From Valencia hispanica (lineage: Eukaryota; Chordata; Actinopteri; Cyprinodontiformes; Valenciidae), in assembly GCA_963556495.2 (NCBI GenBank), contig OY747704.1, positions 38,610,001 through 38,674,000 of the forward strand: a stretch of DNA of 64,000 nucleotides, in the 5' to 3' direction. Below are positions 34,330 through 46,508 of this stretch, in pieces. Made by a program: the position numbers and the translations under genes. The notes under the pieces are model-generated. The model saw only the letters and a list, made by a program, of their open reading frames with translations, was not told the origin of the DNA and did not search any database. Numbering within the stretch: position 1 is the first letter of the stretch; each line of letters starts with the position of its first letter.

Positions 34330-36560
34330 AAACAATGTGCAAAAACAGTGCACAAAAAAGGAAGGGGAACAAAGAAAACACAAGAAAACATCACAGTCTC
34401 CCTCCACACCAGCAGGACGGCAGGGAGAGGGAGAAAAAAACGACAAAACAAATCAAACAATGCAAACTGAAAACTACACAACTACAACCCACAAATGGAT
34501 ATATGAATACAATAACAGCGTTATTGAAAATATTTAGTGATGGTAACCTAAGCTTCAGACCTGTGTGCGTGTATCACCATGCTGGTGCATATTAGGTTTC
34601 TCCATATGAGTGTTCAAGAGCTGGTGTGAGGAGCCATTGATCCGTCTACCAGAAATCTACGCAGACACGAAGGACATCGGAGCACAAGAGCCCCAGGCAG
34701 ATCAACGAAGGACTGACCGCACTCCCAAGAGAGGAGCAGAGGAGAGCCCTGGGGGAACATCCAGGCGCTACAATGCAGGGGGCCCGGGGGGCCACAGCAA
34801 CGAGCCCACAGGCTACGCTGGGGCAGATCTAGCCATGGGCCTGGAGGCCTGGGGCCTGAGGGCTCCCCACCCTCCAGCAGAAACCCGACCTGGGACAGGC
34901 TGACGAGGGCCCCGAGGCCGCAGGGGCGATGGCCAGCCAGTGGCCAACGTGCGCCGCCACCACCCCAGGCCAATCTTCCACAGCAGACATCCTGATGCCC
35001 CCCCGCACCATGCCAATAGCCCCAGCGGACGGACGGCATCTCCAAGCCAAGACTAGCCACCACCCGGACACTGGGCTCAACCAGCTCCCGGATCTCACTC
35101 CCGCACACCGCAGAGCACCAAGCATGCAACCAAGGTCAACCAAACCCACAAATGAACCGACAGATCACAAAGCACAGAACAGGAAAACCAAGTGGAGACG
35201 CCGGACCCGACCCCCGCTGAGCCACCCAACAGCTACCACCAAACAATGCCCAAACCGGCCCCTCCCAAAGCAGGGCCGGTTTGGCGTGGCGGCCAACCAA
35301 CACCCAGGCCCTGCCAGGTAGGCACCAGGGATGAATCGGCATGCCACCAGAGCACCAAGCGCCCGGCACAGAGAGCCATCAACCCCCTGGCGGGTAGAAT
35401 CATCAGTCACCGGCAGGGAGTGACTCAGGGAAAATAGACCCCTCATTTGGTTGGGGGCCTGAGATGCGGCAGGCCAGAAGTCAGCCCAAGACCCAACCTG
35501 ACAGAAACACAGGAACACACAGACACAGTCATGCGTTCCATCCCTCTTACTCACGTGCATTCACATCTGCACACCAAGACACACAAAAAAGGATGCTGTA
35601 CACCCACTCATACTCCCCATACACACTCTATACTCCCAGGTCCAGGTACTGATACCCCAGCAGAGCAACCAGCCCCGGACCCATGGTCCCCCTACCCTCT
35701 AGGATGGAGACAAGTAGACCGCCAAAACCAACACAGTGGCAAAGCAGCCCACCAGTCCAGCCCCCGACCAGACCGCCTGTTCCTCCTCTCGGACCCCAAC
35801 CTCTGATGGCCAATAGCGGACAGGGGTGTGGAAAGACCCCTAGCCTCCCTTCTCACATTTGAGTATGGTGTTGATGCGTGTTGTTATAATGTGCATTTAT
35901 AACAGAGGGTGGGATGGTGAAGCTGATTGAACAGCTCCTCCTCTGGCTCCTGAAAAGCCTCATCACCCCAAAGTCCCTACATGTGTATCTCATGAGATTG
36001 TTTGAGAGTGTCTAAGGTGTACAGTAAAATTGGGACACAGGCAGCCACGGGGTAGCGGAGATGGAAACCCCTCTCCGCACCCCAGTTATGTGCCTACACC
36101 CCAGGGATCTGCATGAGTGGTAGAGTGATAGAGCGGGTGGATAGAGGTGTCCGGAGATTGGGAGGGAAGGACTGGGGGTTGCCTTCTCAGGGAGCCAGCT
36201 CCTCCACTGACTCCGAAAGGCACCCCCGTTCACCAAGATCCACCAAGGGAGGGAGGCCCTGGCACATCCAACCCACGAGGCCCCACCGGCGAACCCAACC
36301 GAGCCCGGTTACACACCTGACCAAAATACTTTGCAGTGAGCAAAGAGCAAGACCCAGGAGCCATGTCCAGTGCCCAAAAACTGATCAGGCCCAGAAATGC
36401 CACTCACCCCCCCACCGCAGCCACCAGCCCGACACCCCAACACACGAAAAAGGCGGGACGCCATCCAGACATTGGCAATAAGAACCGCCCCAGAAAGGGG
36501 GAAAAAACGGCATCACACGTCAGCCACTGGCCGACCCCGACCCCCAAGCACAACATTTTG
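34330..36560. repeat. GC-rich, CpG-containing island of unknown origin
   Basis: About 2.2 kb rich in C and A on the plus strand, sharply different from the AT-rich flanks, with many CpG. Open frames on both strands (for example 34,614-35,129 minus and 34,929-35,321 plus) are long because stops are rare in this composition; their Pro/Arg/His- or Trp/Gly-rich products have no recognisable domain and overlap in all frames. The local style (runs such as 'cacacaga' and 'ccagcagaga') resembles GC-rich blocks in fish interspersed repeats, so I favour a repeat over a host CpG island, but neither can be shown. Confidence 0.4.
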
Positions 36561-36589
36561 TTCTGACTCTAAGAATACCTGTTTTCAGA

Positions 36590-37670
36590 GTGCAGACAAT
36601 ACTGGGTGTGGCATTTTAACATATGATGGACTCTCGCCCATTAGCGGTTCACTATTCATGTCTTCACATATTAGTGGATTTTTCTGTTGAACGTAACTTC
36701 GAATTATTCACAGAAAATTAGCTCTAATTTTGTATTTTTGTTCAATGTGTGAGAAGCTCTGCTACTTGAACTGATTGCTTACAAACTATAGAAAGGTCGC
36801 CCAGTCGTGTATTTAATCGTAGAGGACATATAAAGTATTCAAAAGAAAATGCAGCTTGGGAAGCCGAAATACCTAGACGCAATACTTGACACGATAATTG
36901 CTGGCATTTACAAAGCAGCCAATCCAGGGGCACATCAATTTTCCTTGGTGCTGATTGCCTGTACGCCTAAGAGCAGAGACACCAAAGACTATAGATGTTA
37001 GCTTCTGCGGTAGTGCTAAGATGGTTTCCACTGTGCATTTTATTATCCCAGTATTAAGTAAATGCTGGGACCCATACTGTTGAATTTTCCCTGGCGCAGG
37101 TGGGTGCCGCAGTGACTTTTCTTGATTCGCATGATAAATAAACCCAGCTAGAGCTCCAAAGACTAAACAGTATCGCACTCTTCGGAACTAAAGGAGGGAT
37201 GTTGGGATTCATCTTTCCAAAAACAGACTGAACAGACAGCATTTCCCAGCATTCCTAGTTGTCTGTCAACCAATGATGACATCACAAAACCTTATAACTA
37301 TGACTGGTGACCAGCTCCTCATTGTCTTTCCACGTGCTGTTTGTTAACAGAGACACAACAGTCACATATGGATGCTTTTCATCTGACCTGCAGAAAAAGG
37401 GAAGAACACTTTTAAAACCTTCGATGTGGAAGCTGAAATAGCTTTTGAACCTCCTGTGTGTGCATCCAGGAGTGTTGTTTTAATGGGCAAACTGTGATCA
37501 GTGCAGTTAATAAAGAGGATGTCAGAAGCCAAAATAAAGTATATTTGGTATTTGAACTATTAAAATAGGCAGCTAGACACATTTTTAGACGGGGTCTCAG
37601 GTATTCACAGATTCTAGCTATTTGAAGGCTGCTGTGGTCCCAAATCCCTGTGAATAATGGGGTTCCACTA
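36590..37670. mobile_element. Tigger/pogo-like DNA element, non-autonomous
   Basis: The right end, read on the minus strand, is TAGTGGAACCCCATTATTCA, close to the CAGTGGAACCCC-type ends of Tigger/pogo elements and followed by TA. The left part (36,605-36,720) contains matching phrases with 'ggactctcgcccattagcgg' and 'ttcacatattagtgg', where original CpG sites have decayed. No transposase frame; the minus frame 36,873-37,178 has no recognised domain. Confidence 0.45.
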
Positions 37671-38424
37671 TATTGATAGATTAAGAAGGTAACAGCCTAT
37701 GCACAAATAAATGTAAACAATATCTAATGAAAAAGTCTACAGACATACAGGAATGGCAATTTAGGAGCAGGATACAGAGAACAGCGATGCACATTCCTCA
37801 CCTGGTCAAACACAAAGCACAATGGTGGTATCAAACCTCTAGATACGGATAGATTTCCGTCCTGTGGGTATGGAGGCAGACTTCAATGTCTTCCTGTGTT
37901 TTCTTTGTTCCCCTTCCTCTCTTGTATTTTCAACTCATCCTCTCTCATGTCATTCTGTTTCCTACCTCTCTTCTTCATCTTCCTTCTTTCTTCTCCTTAA
38001 TTTTCCGTCTCCGTGTCCATAACATCAGGAAATAAAAACCCCAACAATTCATAATAAAGATTTTTCACACATAAATCAAGTGGAGTACTATAGCAAAAGC
38101 TGTACTGCTCCGCTTGTGAAAGTAAATCTGTTGGGCTTCTACTTGGTACTCAGACACCAATTCTGAGCTCCACACTGCCAAACAGGACACGTTTATAAAA
38201 ATAAAATAAAAAAAACTCTAGATACTGGCCAGGTAGATTTATAAATAGCAGACTGTCAAAAGCCAACAAACACAAAAAGATGGAAGAACCCCAAGTGTTC
38301 CTTACTTGAAGTGAGAAACTAGATTTCTAAAAATGTTTTACTTTTAAGTTTTAGCTTGAAAGCAAGCCTTTAAATGTGGGTATTAAATGACAAATTCTAA
38401 ACAAAACAATCTCTGTTTACATAC
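37671..38424. other. Spacer, nothing recognised
   Basis: Pyrimidine-rich at 37,890-38,025, otherwise AT-rich; no exon or repeat supported. Confidence 0.35.
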
Positions 38425-39165
38425 AGTGGGGCAAAAAAGTATTTGGCAGCCACGGATTTGTGCGAGTTTTCCCACTTAAAAAGATGAGAGAGGCCTGTAA
38501 TTTTCGTCATAGGTACACTTCAACTGTGAAAGATAGAATATAAAAGAAAAAGAAAATAATCACATTTTATGGTTTTTAAATAATTTATTTGTTTAATGGT
38601 GCAGAAAATAAGTGTTTAGCACACGCAACCAAGCAAGAATTATGACTCCCACAGACCTCTTACTTTTTCAGTATAAAAGACACCTGTTCACACATTTAAA
38701 CAGTCGAATGACCGAAAGGCTGAATGGGGTAATCTATTGTGAGATTTTGGGCAAAAACCTCCTCCCATCAGTGAGAGCATTGAAGATGAAACACGGCTGA
38801 ATCTTCCAGCATGACAATGATCCTAAACACACCGCACCGGCAACTAAGGAGTGGCTACATAAATAGCATTTCAAGGTTCTGGAGTGGCCTAGCCAGTCTC
38901 CAGACCTCAATCCAATATAGAGAATCTGTGTTTAGGGAGTTGACATTCCGTGTTGCCCAGCGACAGCCCCAACACATCACAGCTCTAGAGAAGATCTGCA
39001 TGGAAGAATGGGCAAAAATACCAGCTACAGTGTGTCCAAACCTGGTGAAGACCTACAGGAAATGTTTGACCTCTATCATTGTCAACCAAGGTTACTTTAC
39101 AAAGCATTGAAGGGAACTTATTGGCCAAATACTTATTTTCTGCATCAATATACAAATAAATTCTG
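38425..39165 (+). mobile_element. Tc1-like transposon, internally deleted
   Basis: Left end ACAGTGGGGCAAAAAAGTA with following wording typical of a widespread fish Tc1 family. Only the C-terminal part of the transposase remains on the plus strand (38,805-39,100): [14 protein letters not shown], then SQSPDLNPI with the third acidic residue region lost to a stop, then the C-terminal block. The 3' end stops at 'tacaaataaattctgaatta', so the right inverted repeat is missing. Confidence 0.8.
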
Positions 39166-40265
39166 AATTAAACCAAAAGCAGACTGGGAAAATGCAAGGG
39201 CTCGAAATACTGGAATAGATGACCGTGTCATCTGCATATAAATGAAATTTTGCATTGGAGAACAGGGGCGAGACGCAAGTGAGTTTGTCTGAGAAATCCT
39301 GGGAGGAGTGGCGTGGAGGACTCCGTGCTCGAGGACAGGAATGAGGAACTGAGGAAGTGGATTGGGCATCCGGAGCAGGAATCTGGGAAAAGGATCAGAC
39401 AGGTAAGGATTAAGCCTTATGGAAATGTTTTCTAACGGAACTTGAACGAGGTGAAGATCCTTGCCCGTTACCACTCTAGATGAGCGAACCATCTGGCGTC
39501 AGCCTCAGGGAACCGCTCCTCTTTTATGTAGCAGTGTGATGTGGCTGATGAGAGACACTTGGTGCAGCTCCTGCCAGTCGCACCGTGAAGAGAGGTAAGG
39601 AGAAAAACAGCACACCCACAAAACCAGCACACAATCTCTGAATCCTAACAGTTTCCACAATCATAAAATAGAAAATGAGAAGGTTTAGCTAGATGTTTTT
39701 GATATTTGTTTTATGTTTTCTCTGTTTTCTAAGTGTTTAAAACTAGTTAGGTAAAAATAAGTTTCCAAGAGGTCTTTGAAAACATCTTGAACTGTAAAAG
39801 ATGCAAATAAATGCAAAGACATTTTCCGGTTCTCCCATATAGATGGCATATACATTATATGTGATTTAAAAATAAACAATCTCACTGATAAAATAAATGA
39901 AACTCCTGAGTGATAGTAATGTTTCCCTGGGACAGTGAAGGATTCCCGTCAGATTATTAAATAGAGTGAATAATGTATGAGTTTGATTATTTAGTTATGC
40001 AACAAACATTTTACATAGCATTTTGTTTACATCTCCACTAATAGCATATAAACAGTTCAAATTGATGCATTAGGCAGGGGATCATTCCTTTTCAACTATT
40101 GTGGCATAAAATATGTCTGTAGTAAGTCTCAAAACAAATGCACAACTGAAACCCATAGTTCCTAGTCATTTTACCTTTTTTGTTTATTCTTTAAAAGGAG
40201 AACTGCTTTTTGTGTAAATTTGTGAGCCTGATTAATGTCAGGTTTCATTTCTTATCATTGTTCTG
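39166..40265. other. Spacer, nothing recognised
   Basis: A moderately GC-rich stretch at 39,220-39,600 may be a repeat fragment, but no family was recognised. The minus frame 39,145-39,492 has no known domain. Confidence 0.35.
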
Positions 40266-40965
40266 AACGTTTAAATGGTGCATGAAGGTGGACCGCTTTG
40301 TGACATGGTGTGGAAACAATCGTCTCACCTTGAATGTGAACAAAACAAAGGAGATGATTGTAGATTTCAGAAGAAACAGGGATAAGTCAAACACTGTTTC
40401 CATCATGGGAGAAGTGGAGGTGGTTGAGGAATATAAATACCTCGGAGTTCACATTGACAACAGACTGGACTGGAGACTGAACAGTGAAGCCATCTATAAG
40501 AAGGGACAGAGCAGACTGTACTTCTTGAGGAAGCTTAGTCCTTCAAGGTTTGCAGCAAGATGCTGCATATTTTCTACAAGTCTGTTGTGGAGAGTGTAAT
40601 CTCTTCAGCCATCATCTGTTGGGGTAGCAACATCAGAGCTAGGGACTTAAAAAGGCTCAACAACCTGATAAAGAAGGCTGGTTCTGTTCTTGGGACAACT
40701 GTGGAACATCTGGAGTTGATCATGCAAAGAAGGATTCGTATAAAATCAAAAAAATTATGGACAACCCTGAGCTTCCTCTTCATGAGACTGTCATAAAACA
40801 ACAGAGCGTCTTCAGTCGGAGGGTTCTTCAGTTTCGCTGCAATACAGACGGCTACAGGAAATCCTTCCTGCCCACATCTATCATCATCTACAACAACTCC
40901 TTAAATAATTAATTATATGAGCTATACCAACATTTAATTTCCCTCTGGGATGAATAAATTATTTT
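40266..40965 (+). pseudogene. Rex1/CR1-group LINE, RT C-terminal fragment
   Basis: Plus translation: FVTWCGNNRLTLNVNKTKEM, then VDFRRNRD, then YKYLGVHIDNRLDW and RLYFLRKL. This is the region just after the RT palm in Rex1-like and related CR1-group LINEs. A one-base shift near 40,555 moves to the frame 40,560-40,796 (SVISSAIICWGSNI), and another near 40,738 leads to a third frame (SVFSRRVLQFRC). The 3' tail ends with 'ctctgggatgaataaat', typical of these LINEs. The fragment is strongly 5'-truncated and inactive. Confidence 0.8.
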
Positions 40966-41499
40966 TGAATTTGAACTTCTCTACAACTTTATCCCTGACC
41001 TATCTGCTGTGTTCCTTGTTCTTCATGATGCTGTTTGATCTCTGACATTTTCAAGCAAACCTGTAAGAACTTCACAGAACAGCTCTATCTCTAGAGAGTG
41101 AATTACACATGTGGACATTGTTTAGTAATTAAGTAAATTTTGACAGTAATTGGTTGTGCAGAATTTTATTTAGGGGTATCAATGTTAAAAGGGGACTGAA
41201 TGTAAAAGTAATGCCATACTTTTCTGACTACATTAACATAACATTTTGAAAATAGTACAGTATATATTTTTTTCTTTACATGACAATTGTGCTCTACTTC
41301 GTGTTGGTAAGGCCCATTCATTCCCCCTCTCCAAAATGCTAACTTTGTGTCTGGTTGTAAAGTAACACATTTTGAAAAAAGTACAAGCTTAAACTTTGTA
41401 AGTTGAATTGAATGGCTTTTGCTTTTCCAATCAAGAAAAGGGGGGCTGAGCTGCCTTGGCGGAGTTTTGCACTCTCTGAGTGCTTTTCTAGTTCTAGAA
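40966..41499. other. Spacer, nothing recognised
   Basis: AT-rich DNA; no feature supported. Confidence 0.35.
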
Positions 41500-41670
41500 G
41501 ATTAATCGTCTAACGAAGGTAAATTTATGTGTTTGATTCCAGCTTCTCAAGGCATCTTTAGGCAAGACACTCAACTCTAACATGTAAACAGATCTGTCTA
41601 TCAGTGTGTGAGTGTGACTCATAATGTAAAACTGCTTTGAGTGGTTGGTAATACAAGAAACATGCCCCAA
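41500..41670. repeat. Interspersed short repeat fragment
   Basis: Phrases 'ggcaagacactcaactctaa', 'atcagtgtgtgagtgtgact' and 'aatgtaaaactgctttgag' are those of a dispersed fish short repeat. Similar wording is found in the repeat at 48,836-49,162. Class uncertain (SINE or MITE). Confidence 0.5.
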
Positions 41671-42477
41671 AAGTTCCGTTGTTTTATAAACATATTGTTG
41701 TTTGTTCTAACTTATTCGAGATTTATTTGTCTCTAATTCCAAAAAGATGTGTGTTTAGTACTGCAGTACCACACAAATGTTTTCAGACCTGGTAATGTTT
41801 ACATCCAATAAATAATACCATAACCAGTGATTGTATGATCAGACTGCATTAAACATGCAGATATGCATATTTGCAAGTCAAGTTATGTAGGAGGGAAATT
41901 TAGACAGTTTTGCCAAAATGTGTTTTGAAGTGCATTCACATTCATATATGAGAAGAAAGTAAGATGTCATCAGCGGCTAAAAATACAACCCCTTTATTTG
42001 AACCACAGAATCAGGGTAAAATGCTCTCTAGTGTAAAGATTAACTGTGCCTATTGATGCAACAGCTGACATTAAACATGGAGAACCTGCCCATTACTCAC
42101 ATTTATTTAAACTTGTGACTTGAAATCATAAACTGATTGGCTGAGTGCTCCAAATGCATTCTTGTTGTTCCAGGCCTGTCAATATTATCTTTTTGTTCTG
42201 GGCATCATAGCATAAACAGATCGAATTCCTAGAGAGGAAAAAAATGTCATAAACTAAATCTGAGCTAATCCCTGAAATGCCTGGAAAATAATAACTGATA
42301 AAAGGTAGCCATAAAGGAAAGTAGATTAGGCTCTAAAACGACAGAAAAAGCCCCCCATCAGTAGTGTTATAGAACCAAAATATCCTCTGATTGGTTTTCC
42401 AATGTTTAATGGCTCACAGCAATGCCAATAAAGAATAAAAAGGCACAGAAAATTGTGTATGTCTGGGCTTGGTAATA

Positions 42478-42479
<2 letters not shown>
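41671..42479. other. Spacer, nothing recognised
   Basis: AT-rich DNA; no feature supported. Confidence 0.35.
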
Positions 42480-42559
<80 letters not shown>

Positions 42560-42568
42560 GTGTGTGTG
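42480..42568. repeat. (GT)n microsatellite, about 89 bp
   Basis: GT dinucleotide tract with one C interruption near 42,555. It causes the His-Thr runs in minus frames 42,326-42,580 and 42,414-42,668, which are artefacts. Confidence 0.97.
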
Positions 42569-42760
42569 AAGTAACCTCATATCTTATTTTAGGACTTATG
42601 GGCTGCAAGTAAGGGGCTAAATAAAGAAAAGGGGCATTTAGATTAACAGCCCATAAAAATGGACACAAATTATAGCTCTGAACATTAAAAAAGGGATGTT
42701 GTCACCAGTCTTTAGTGACCCACTTCTTTGCAGTTCAGCTGAATGCTGTCTTCTCAGTTG

Positions 42761-43440
42761 AAAAAGTTTCACTTTTTGTCATATTACAAAACCAAACCTC
42801 AGGGTATTTTACTGTGATTTTATGTGATAGACCATGACAAAATAATGCAAAACTGTAAACTTGATGGAAAAAGATACATTGTTTTACTTAGTTTTTTAAA
42901 TAGAAATCTGAAAAGTGGGGTGTGCATTTCCATTTAGCCCCCTTTAATACCCCCCAATTCAGTGCAACTGATTCACGCCATTAAGCATCAGAGGTTTGTT
43001 AGAACTTTAGTGAACATTAATCAGATAAGAAAAAAAGGCCAATGTTAACTGTGGTGGACCTGCAAAGATCCACAGCTCAGGTGGAAGCATCTGGTGACAG
43101 GACAACAAGTGAGCTTTACAAATCTGTATGAAAGAGTGAAAAGCCATAAGAAGACTTAATTAAAGCATAAGCTATTTAGGGGACACAGAAAATACATGGA
43201 AGTGGGTGTTTTGGTCAGCATAATGTGGTCAGGATGCCTTTCTTCAGCAGGGATGAAGCTGGAAAGTTGATGGAGCTAAAAACAAGGAAATCCTGGCAGA
43301 AAACCTGTTACAGATACAGACTGGAGTGGATGTTCATCTTCCAGCAGGACAGAAAATACCTAAATATTCATCAAGAGCTACCATGGAGAGGTTTAGATCA
43401 AAGCATTTTCATGTGTTAGAATGGCCAATGTGAGCATCTA
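42761..43440 (+). mobile_element. Tc1-like transposon, decayed
   Basis: Starts near 'tcactttttgtcatattaca' and contains decayed plus-strand transposase wording. The recognisable protein block is in 43,225-43,419: after MFIFQQDRK comes WRGLDQSIFM, the segment between the second catalytic Asp and the 'W.SQSPDLNP' block. Both inverted repeats are unclear. An L2-B copy begins at its right edge. Confidence 0.6.
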
Positions 43441-45225
43441 AACAGTAATGACCTGTTTGAAGAGTTTTAGTCACTTTTTAGAGCTTATCATAGCACTGAA
43501 ACAGCACTGGTGAAGGTTACTAATGATATTCTCAGGTCCACCAATAATGTACTTGTAACTGTTCTGGTCTTTTTAGATCTCAGTGCTGCTTTTGACACAG
43601 TTGATCATAATATTTACTTAGAAAGGCTTAAACATGTTGCAGTGATCAAATGAACAGCATTAGGCTGGTTTAAATCATGTTTGTACGAAAGATTCCAGTT
43701 TGTTCTTGTACATGATAAATCTTCTTCACACTCAAGGGTTACTTGTGGAGTACCACAGGGTTCTGTACTTGGATCAATTCTTTTTACTATACATTTGCTT
43801 CCAATTGGTAAAATCATTAGACAGCATGGGATAAATTTCCACAGCTATGCCAATGATGCACGACTATATTTATCCATAAATCCTGATAAATCCAATCAGT
43901 TAGGTAGATTACAGGCATGTCTGGAAGACATAAAAACATGGATGACAATTCTGACAAGAAAGAAGTTGCTGTCTTTGGACCAAAAGCTCTAAAAAACAAA
44001 CTTCTTAGTCAAACACTTCATCTGGATGGTATTGAATTGGCCTCCTGTAATAATGTAAAGACCCTTGATGTTATTTTTGACCAAGACATGACATTCAAAT
44101 CCCATATTAAACAGGTTTCTAGGATTTCCTTATTTCACCTCTGGAATATTGCAAAAATTAGAAACATCATGTCCAGGAGTGATACTGAGAAACTAGTCCA
44201 TGCATTTGTTATTTTTAAGTCGGGAATACTGTAATTCTTTACTATCAGGAAGTCCACAAAATGCAATTCAAAGCCCCCAGTTGATCCAAAATATGGCAGC
44301 AAGAGTTCTGATGAATATTAAAAAAGAGAGATCACATTTCTCTTGTTTTAGCTTCTCTTCATTGTCTCCCTGTTAAATCCAGAATATAATTTAAGGTCCT
44401 CTTTCTTATATATAAAGTCCTTGAAAATCAAGCTCCATCATACATCAGAGATCTGATTGTTCCATATGTTCCTAACAGAGCACTTCGCTCTAAGACTGCA
44501 GGTTTACTGGTGGTTTCTAGGATTTCTAAACGTAGAATGGGAGGCAGATGTTATCAGGCTCCTCTCCTGTGGAACCAGCTCCCAGTTTTAGTCAGTGAGG
44601 CAGACAAACTGTCTACTTTTTAGACCAGGTTTAGCACTTTTCTTTTTCGGAAAGCTTATAGTTAGAGTGGCTTAGGTCATCCTGAGCTATGTCTGTAGTT
44701 ACAGCATGCTGCTATAGGCTTAGACTGTTGGAGGACAGTCTGACCACTTTTCGTTATTCTGCTACTCCACTACTGCCACTTTTATCTGCTACTACTCTCC
44801 AGTTGTAATATTATTTGCTGTTAATTCGACTGTTAACTCAGTTTTTTCTCTGTATTTTTCTCTCCATAGACATTACACCTAGTATCTGGTATCCTGCTTA
44901 GCTGCAATGCCCTGTTGGATGGGGGTCGTTGACTGGGATGATGCTCCTAGTAACCAAACATTCCCTGTGTCCTGTTATCAACTTTTTACTTTCTTTAATA
45001 TAGTAAGTAATATTACATCAGTTCTTTTGTTCTTTCTCTGTTTCTGCTCTGTCTTCTCGAACCCCCAGACGGTCGTGGCAGATGGCCGCTCATACTGAGC
45101 CAGGTCCTGCTGAAGGCTTCTTCCTGCTAAAGGGGAAGAATGCCGCAATGAGGCAATATGATTAACAGCTTCTAAAACTTTTACTGTCTACTGGGTGAGC
45201 TGCCTTAATATTAACCCTTCAGGGA
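43441..45225 (+). mobile_element. L2-B LINE, 5'-truncated copy (plus)
   Basis: A third L2-type subfamily. It begins inside the RT, runs through the C-terminal region to about 44,650, and ends with a long 3' UTR that includes 'tgcttagctgcaatgccctg', 'tctgctctgtcttctcga' and 'ctgagccaggtcctgctgaa'. The same 3' UTR, in reverse, makes up 52,678-53,123 and 54,332-54,911. It is followed directly by the Kolobok-like element whose TTAA target lies at 45,239. Confidence 0.85.
43480..44640 (+). pseudogene. L2-B ORF2, RT and C-terminal region (broken)
   Basis: Plus translation shows [20 protein letters not shown], then [20 protein letters not shown], the RT fingers and palm. The catalytic box reads SYANDARLYL, so the first Asp of the YADD motif is Asn, which would abolish polymerase activity. 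A stop interrupts at about 43,650. After CLEDIKTWM about 15 residues are missing and the frame shifts into 43,917-44,234 (AVFGPKALKNKL, SHIKQVSRISLFHLWNIAKI). The final part (44,560-44,640) resembles the LWNQLP...F block. Confidence 0.85.
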
Positions 45226-45373
45226 ATCAAATAATTATTTAAAGGGCGGGTGGCATGTAAAACTGACTTTTTTAAGCTTTTCATTTTTATGTCATTCCCT
45301 CTTTAAAAACATGCTTAAGGTGTTTCTTACGGTAATTTATGTATTTTTGAGTAATCTTTGGAAACTCTTGCGG

Positions 45374-45384
45374 CCGCCATTTTG
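45374..45384 (-). promoter_or_regulatory. YY1-type motif upstream of THAP exon
   Basis: GCCGCCATTTT, the reverse complement of the AAAATGGCGGC YY1 core, overlaps a GCGGCCGC site. It lies about 200 bp upstream of the THAP start codon in a short CpG-containing stretch, where a promoter would be expected. Function not shown. Confidence 0.4.
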
Positions 45385-45577
45385 AGCGCTGAACGCCTGA
45401 TTCCTCCTAGGTATGCCCTCACCACCTTGCAACGCCCCGACATTTTGATTACCGCCCACTTCTCTTGAAAGCCCTCCCTCCGTCACTCCCCGAGCAGAAA
45501 AGCAGCAGCTCAACAGCAATCAGCTAGCACCTGTGGATATTACTATTATATAGCTATTTACTTTTCCAAATTGCACA

Positions 45578-45830
45578 ATGCCTTCTTGGAGAAAATGTAT
45601 CTTTAAATGCCAGCACGACTGTCCTCTATTGAGTCTTCCAAAAAATGAGGCAGTCAAAAATGGTTGGAATTCATTTTTGGAAACCTTTCTCCCAAGAATA
45701 TTTGCTTCGTTTGTACCGGCCATTTCACAGAAGATCGCTTCCAGAACGAACGTTTATTTCACAGTGGATTAGTAAGCAAGTTGACATTGAAGAACGATGC
45801 GATCCCCACTCTCAAGAGTATTTCTTCAGA
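45578..45830 (+). pseudogene. THAP zinc-finger exon, frameshifted
   Basis: DNA-binding THAP domain, the N-terminal module of Kolobok (and P-element) transposases. From the ATG at 45,578 the reading is MPSWRKCIFKC with the first Cys pair, then LPKNEAVKNGW with the conserved Pro and Trp. After about 45,670 the homologous reading moves to another frame: ICFVCTGHFTEDRF, giving the C-x2-H pair (Cys codon 45,712, His codon 45,721), then LKNDAIPTLKSI, resembling the AVPTIF motif that closes the domain. So a C2CH finger of normal length is present but split by an indel. No further transposase exon is seen downstream. Confidence 0.8.
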
Positions 45831-46508
45831 GCCAACACCGTTAAGTGGAAATGCTCTGATTCAGCTTGTTAGAATAACATGGCTTAGGTTAATTTAGAGT
45901 TAAATCTTTGCACTGTAGCTCGTGTTTATTATTCAGTCCCTCCAAAAATTTGCGATGTTGCGATCTTAACTATTAACGCAAATTCAGTCAATCCCCACGA
46001 ATTCTGCACGTCTTGCAATTTTATACAATTAACATTACTGCACCTTTTACCAGTGGTGACTCTCCCTTTCATTATCTTACATCTGACTGCGTCGCATATC
46101 ATGTACACTCTGTTTCGGATGTGAGGGGGATTGGGAATAAAACATGTTACAGTTTGATTTTGCCAATGTAGGTGCTATGGGGTACAGTCTCAGGGGTACA
46201 GTAATGCTTCATGGCCATGTGGAAAATGTTGTGATGACGTTGAAGACAGCGTGCCGAAGGGGGAGTGTCCGAGGCTCTTAAAGAGACATGCGACTAATTT
46301 CAAGGCATTTTGTTCGGACATGTTGTGTGTGCAAATTTCAAAAAGGTAGTTTATATTATTTACTGAATTTACGGATTGATTTACGGTAATATTATGGGCT
46401 GTACTGTAACATAGAATTGTTCTGTCTGCCTGAGAAAACGTGCCACCCCCCCTTTAAAGCATTGGGTATCTGACAGTGACCATATTATGTTTACACTTTG
46501 TAGTCTAA

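Larger units (their letters stand above)
45243..46453 (+). mobile_element. Kolobok-like element with THAP exon
   Basis: A 1,211-bp unit with inverted ends AGGGCGGGTGGCATGT / AGGGGGGGTGGCACGT (14 of 16 identical), flanked by TTAA on both sides (45,239-45,242 and 46,454-46,457). TTAA targets are used by piggyBac and Kolobok; the THAP zinc finger inside favours Kolobok, whose proteins are known to carry it. Only one exon's worth of coding sequence remains, so this is a non-autonomous deletion derivative. It sits immediately downstream of the L2-B 3' end. Confidence 0.8.

Noticed and set aside
34614..35129. 171-residue minus frame rich in Trp, Gly and Pro
   Set aside because: Stops are rare in this GC-rich stretch in all frames on both strands; there is no domain, splice context or codon pattern to choose one.
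42326..42668. His-Thr repeat proteins on the minus strand
   Set aside because: They are translations of the (GT)n microsatellite.
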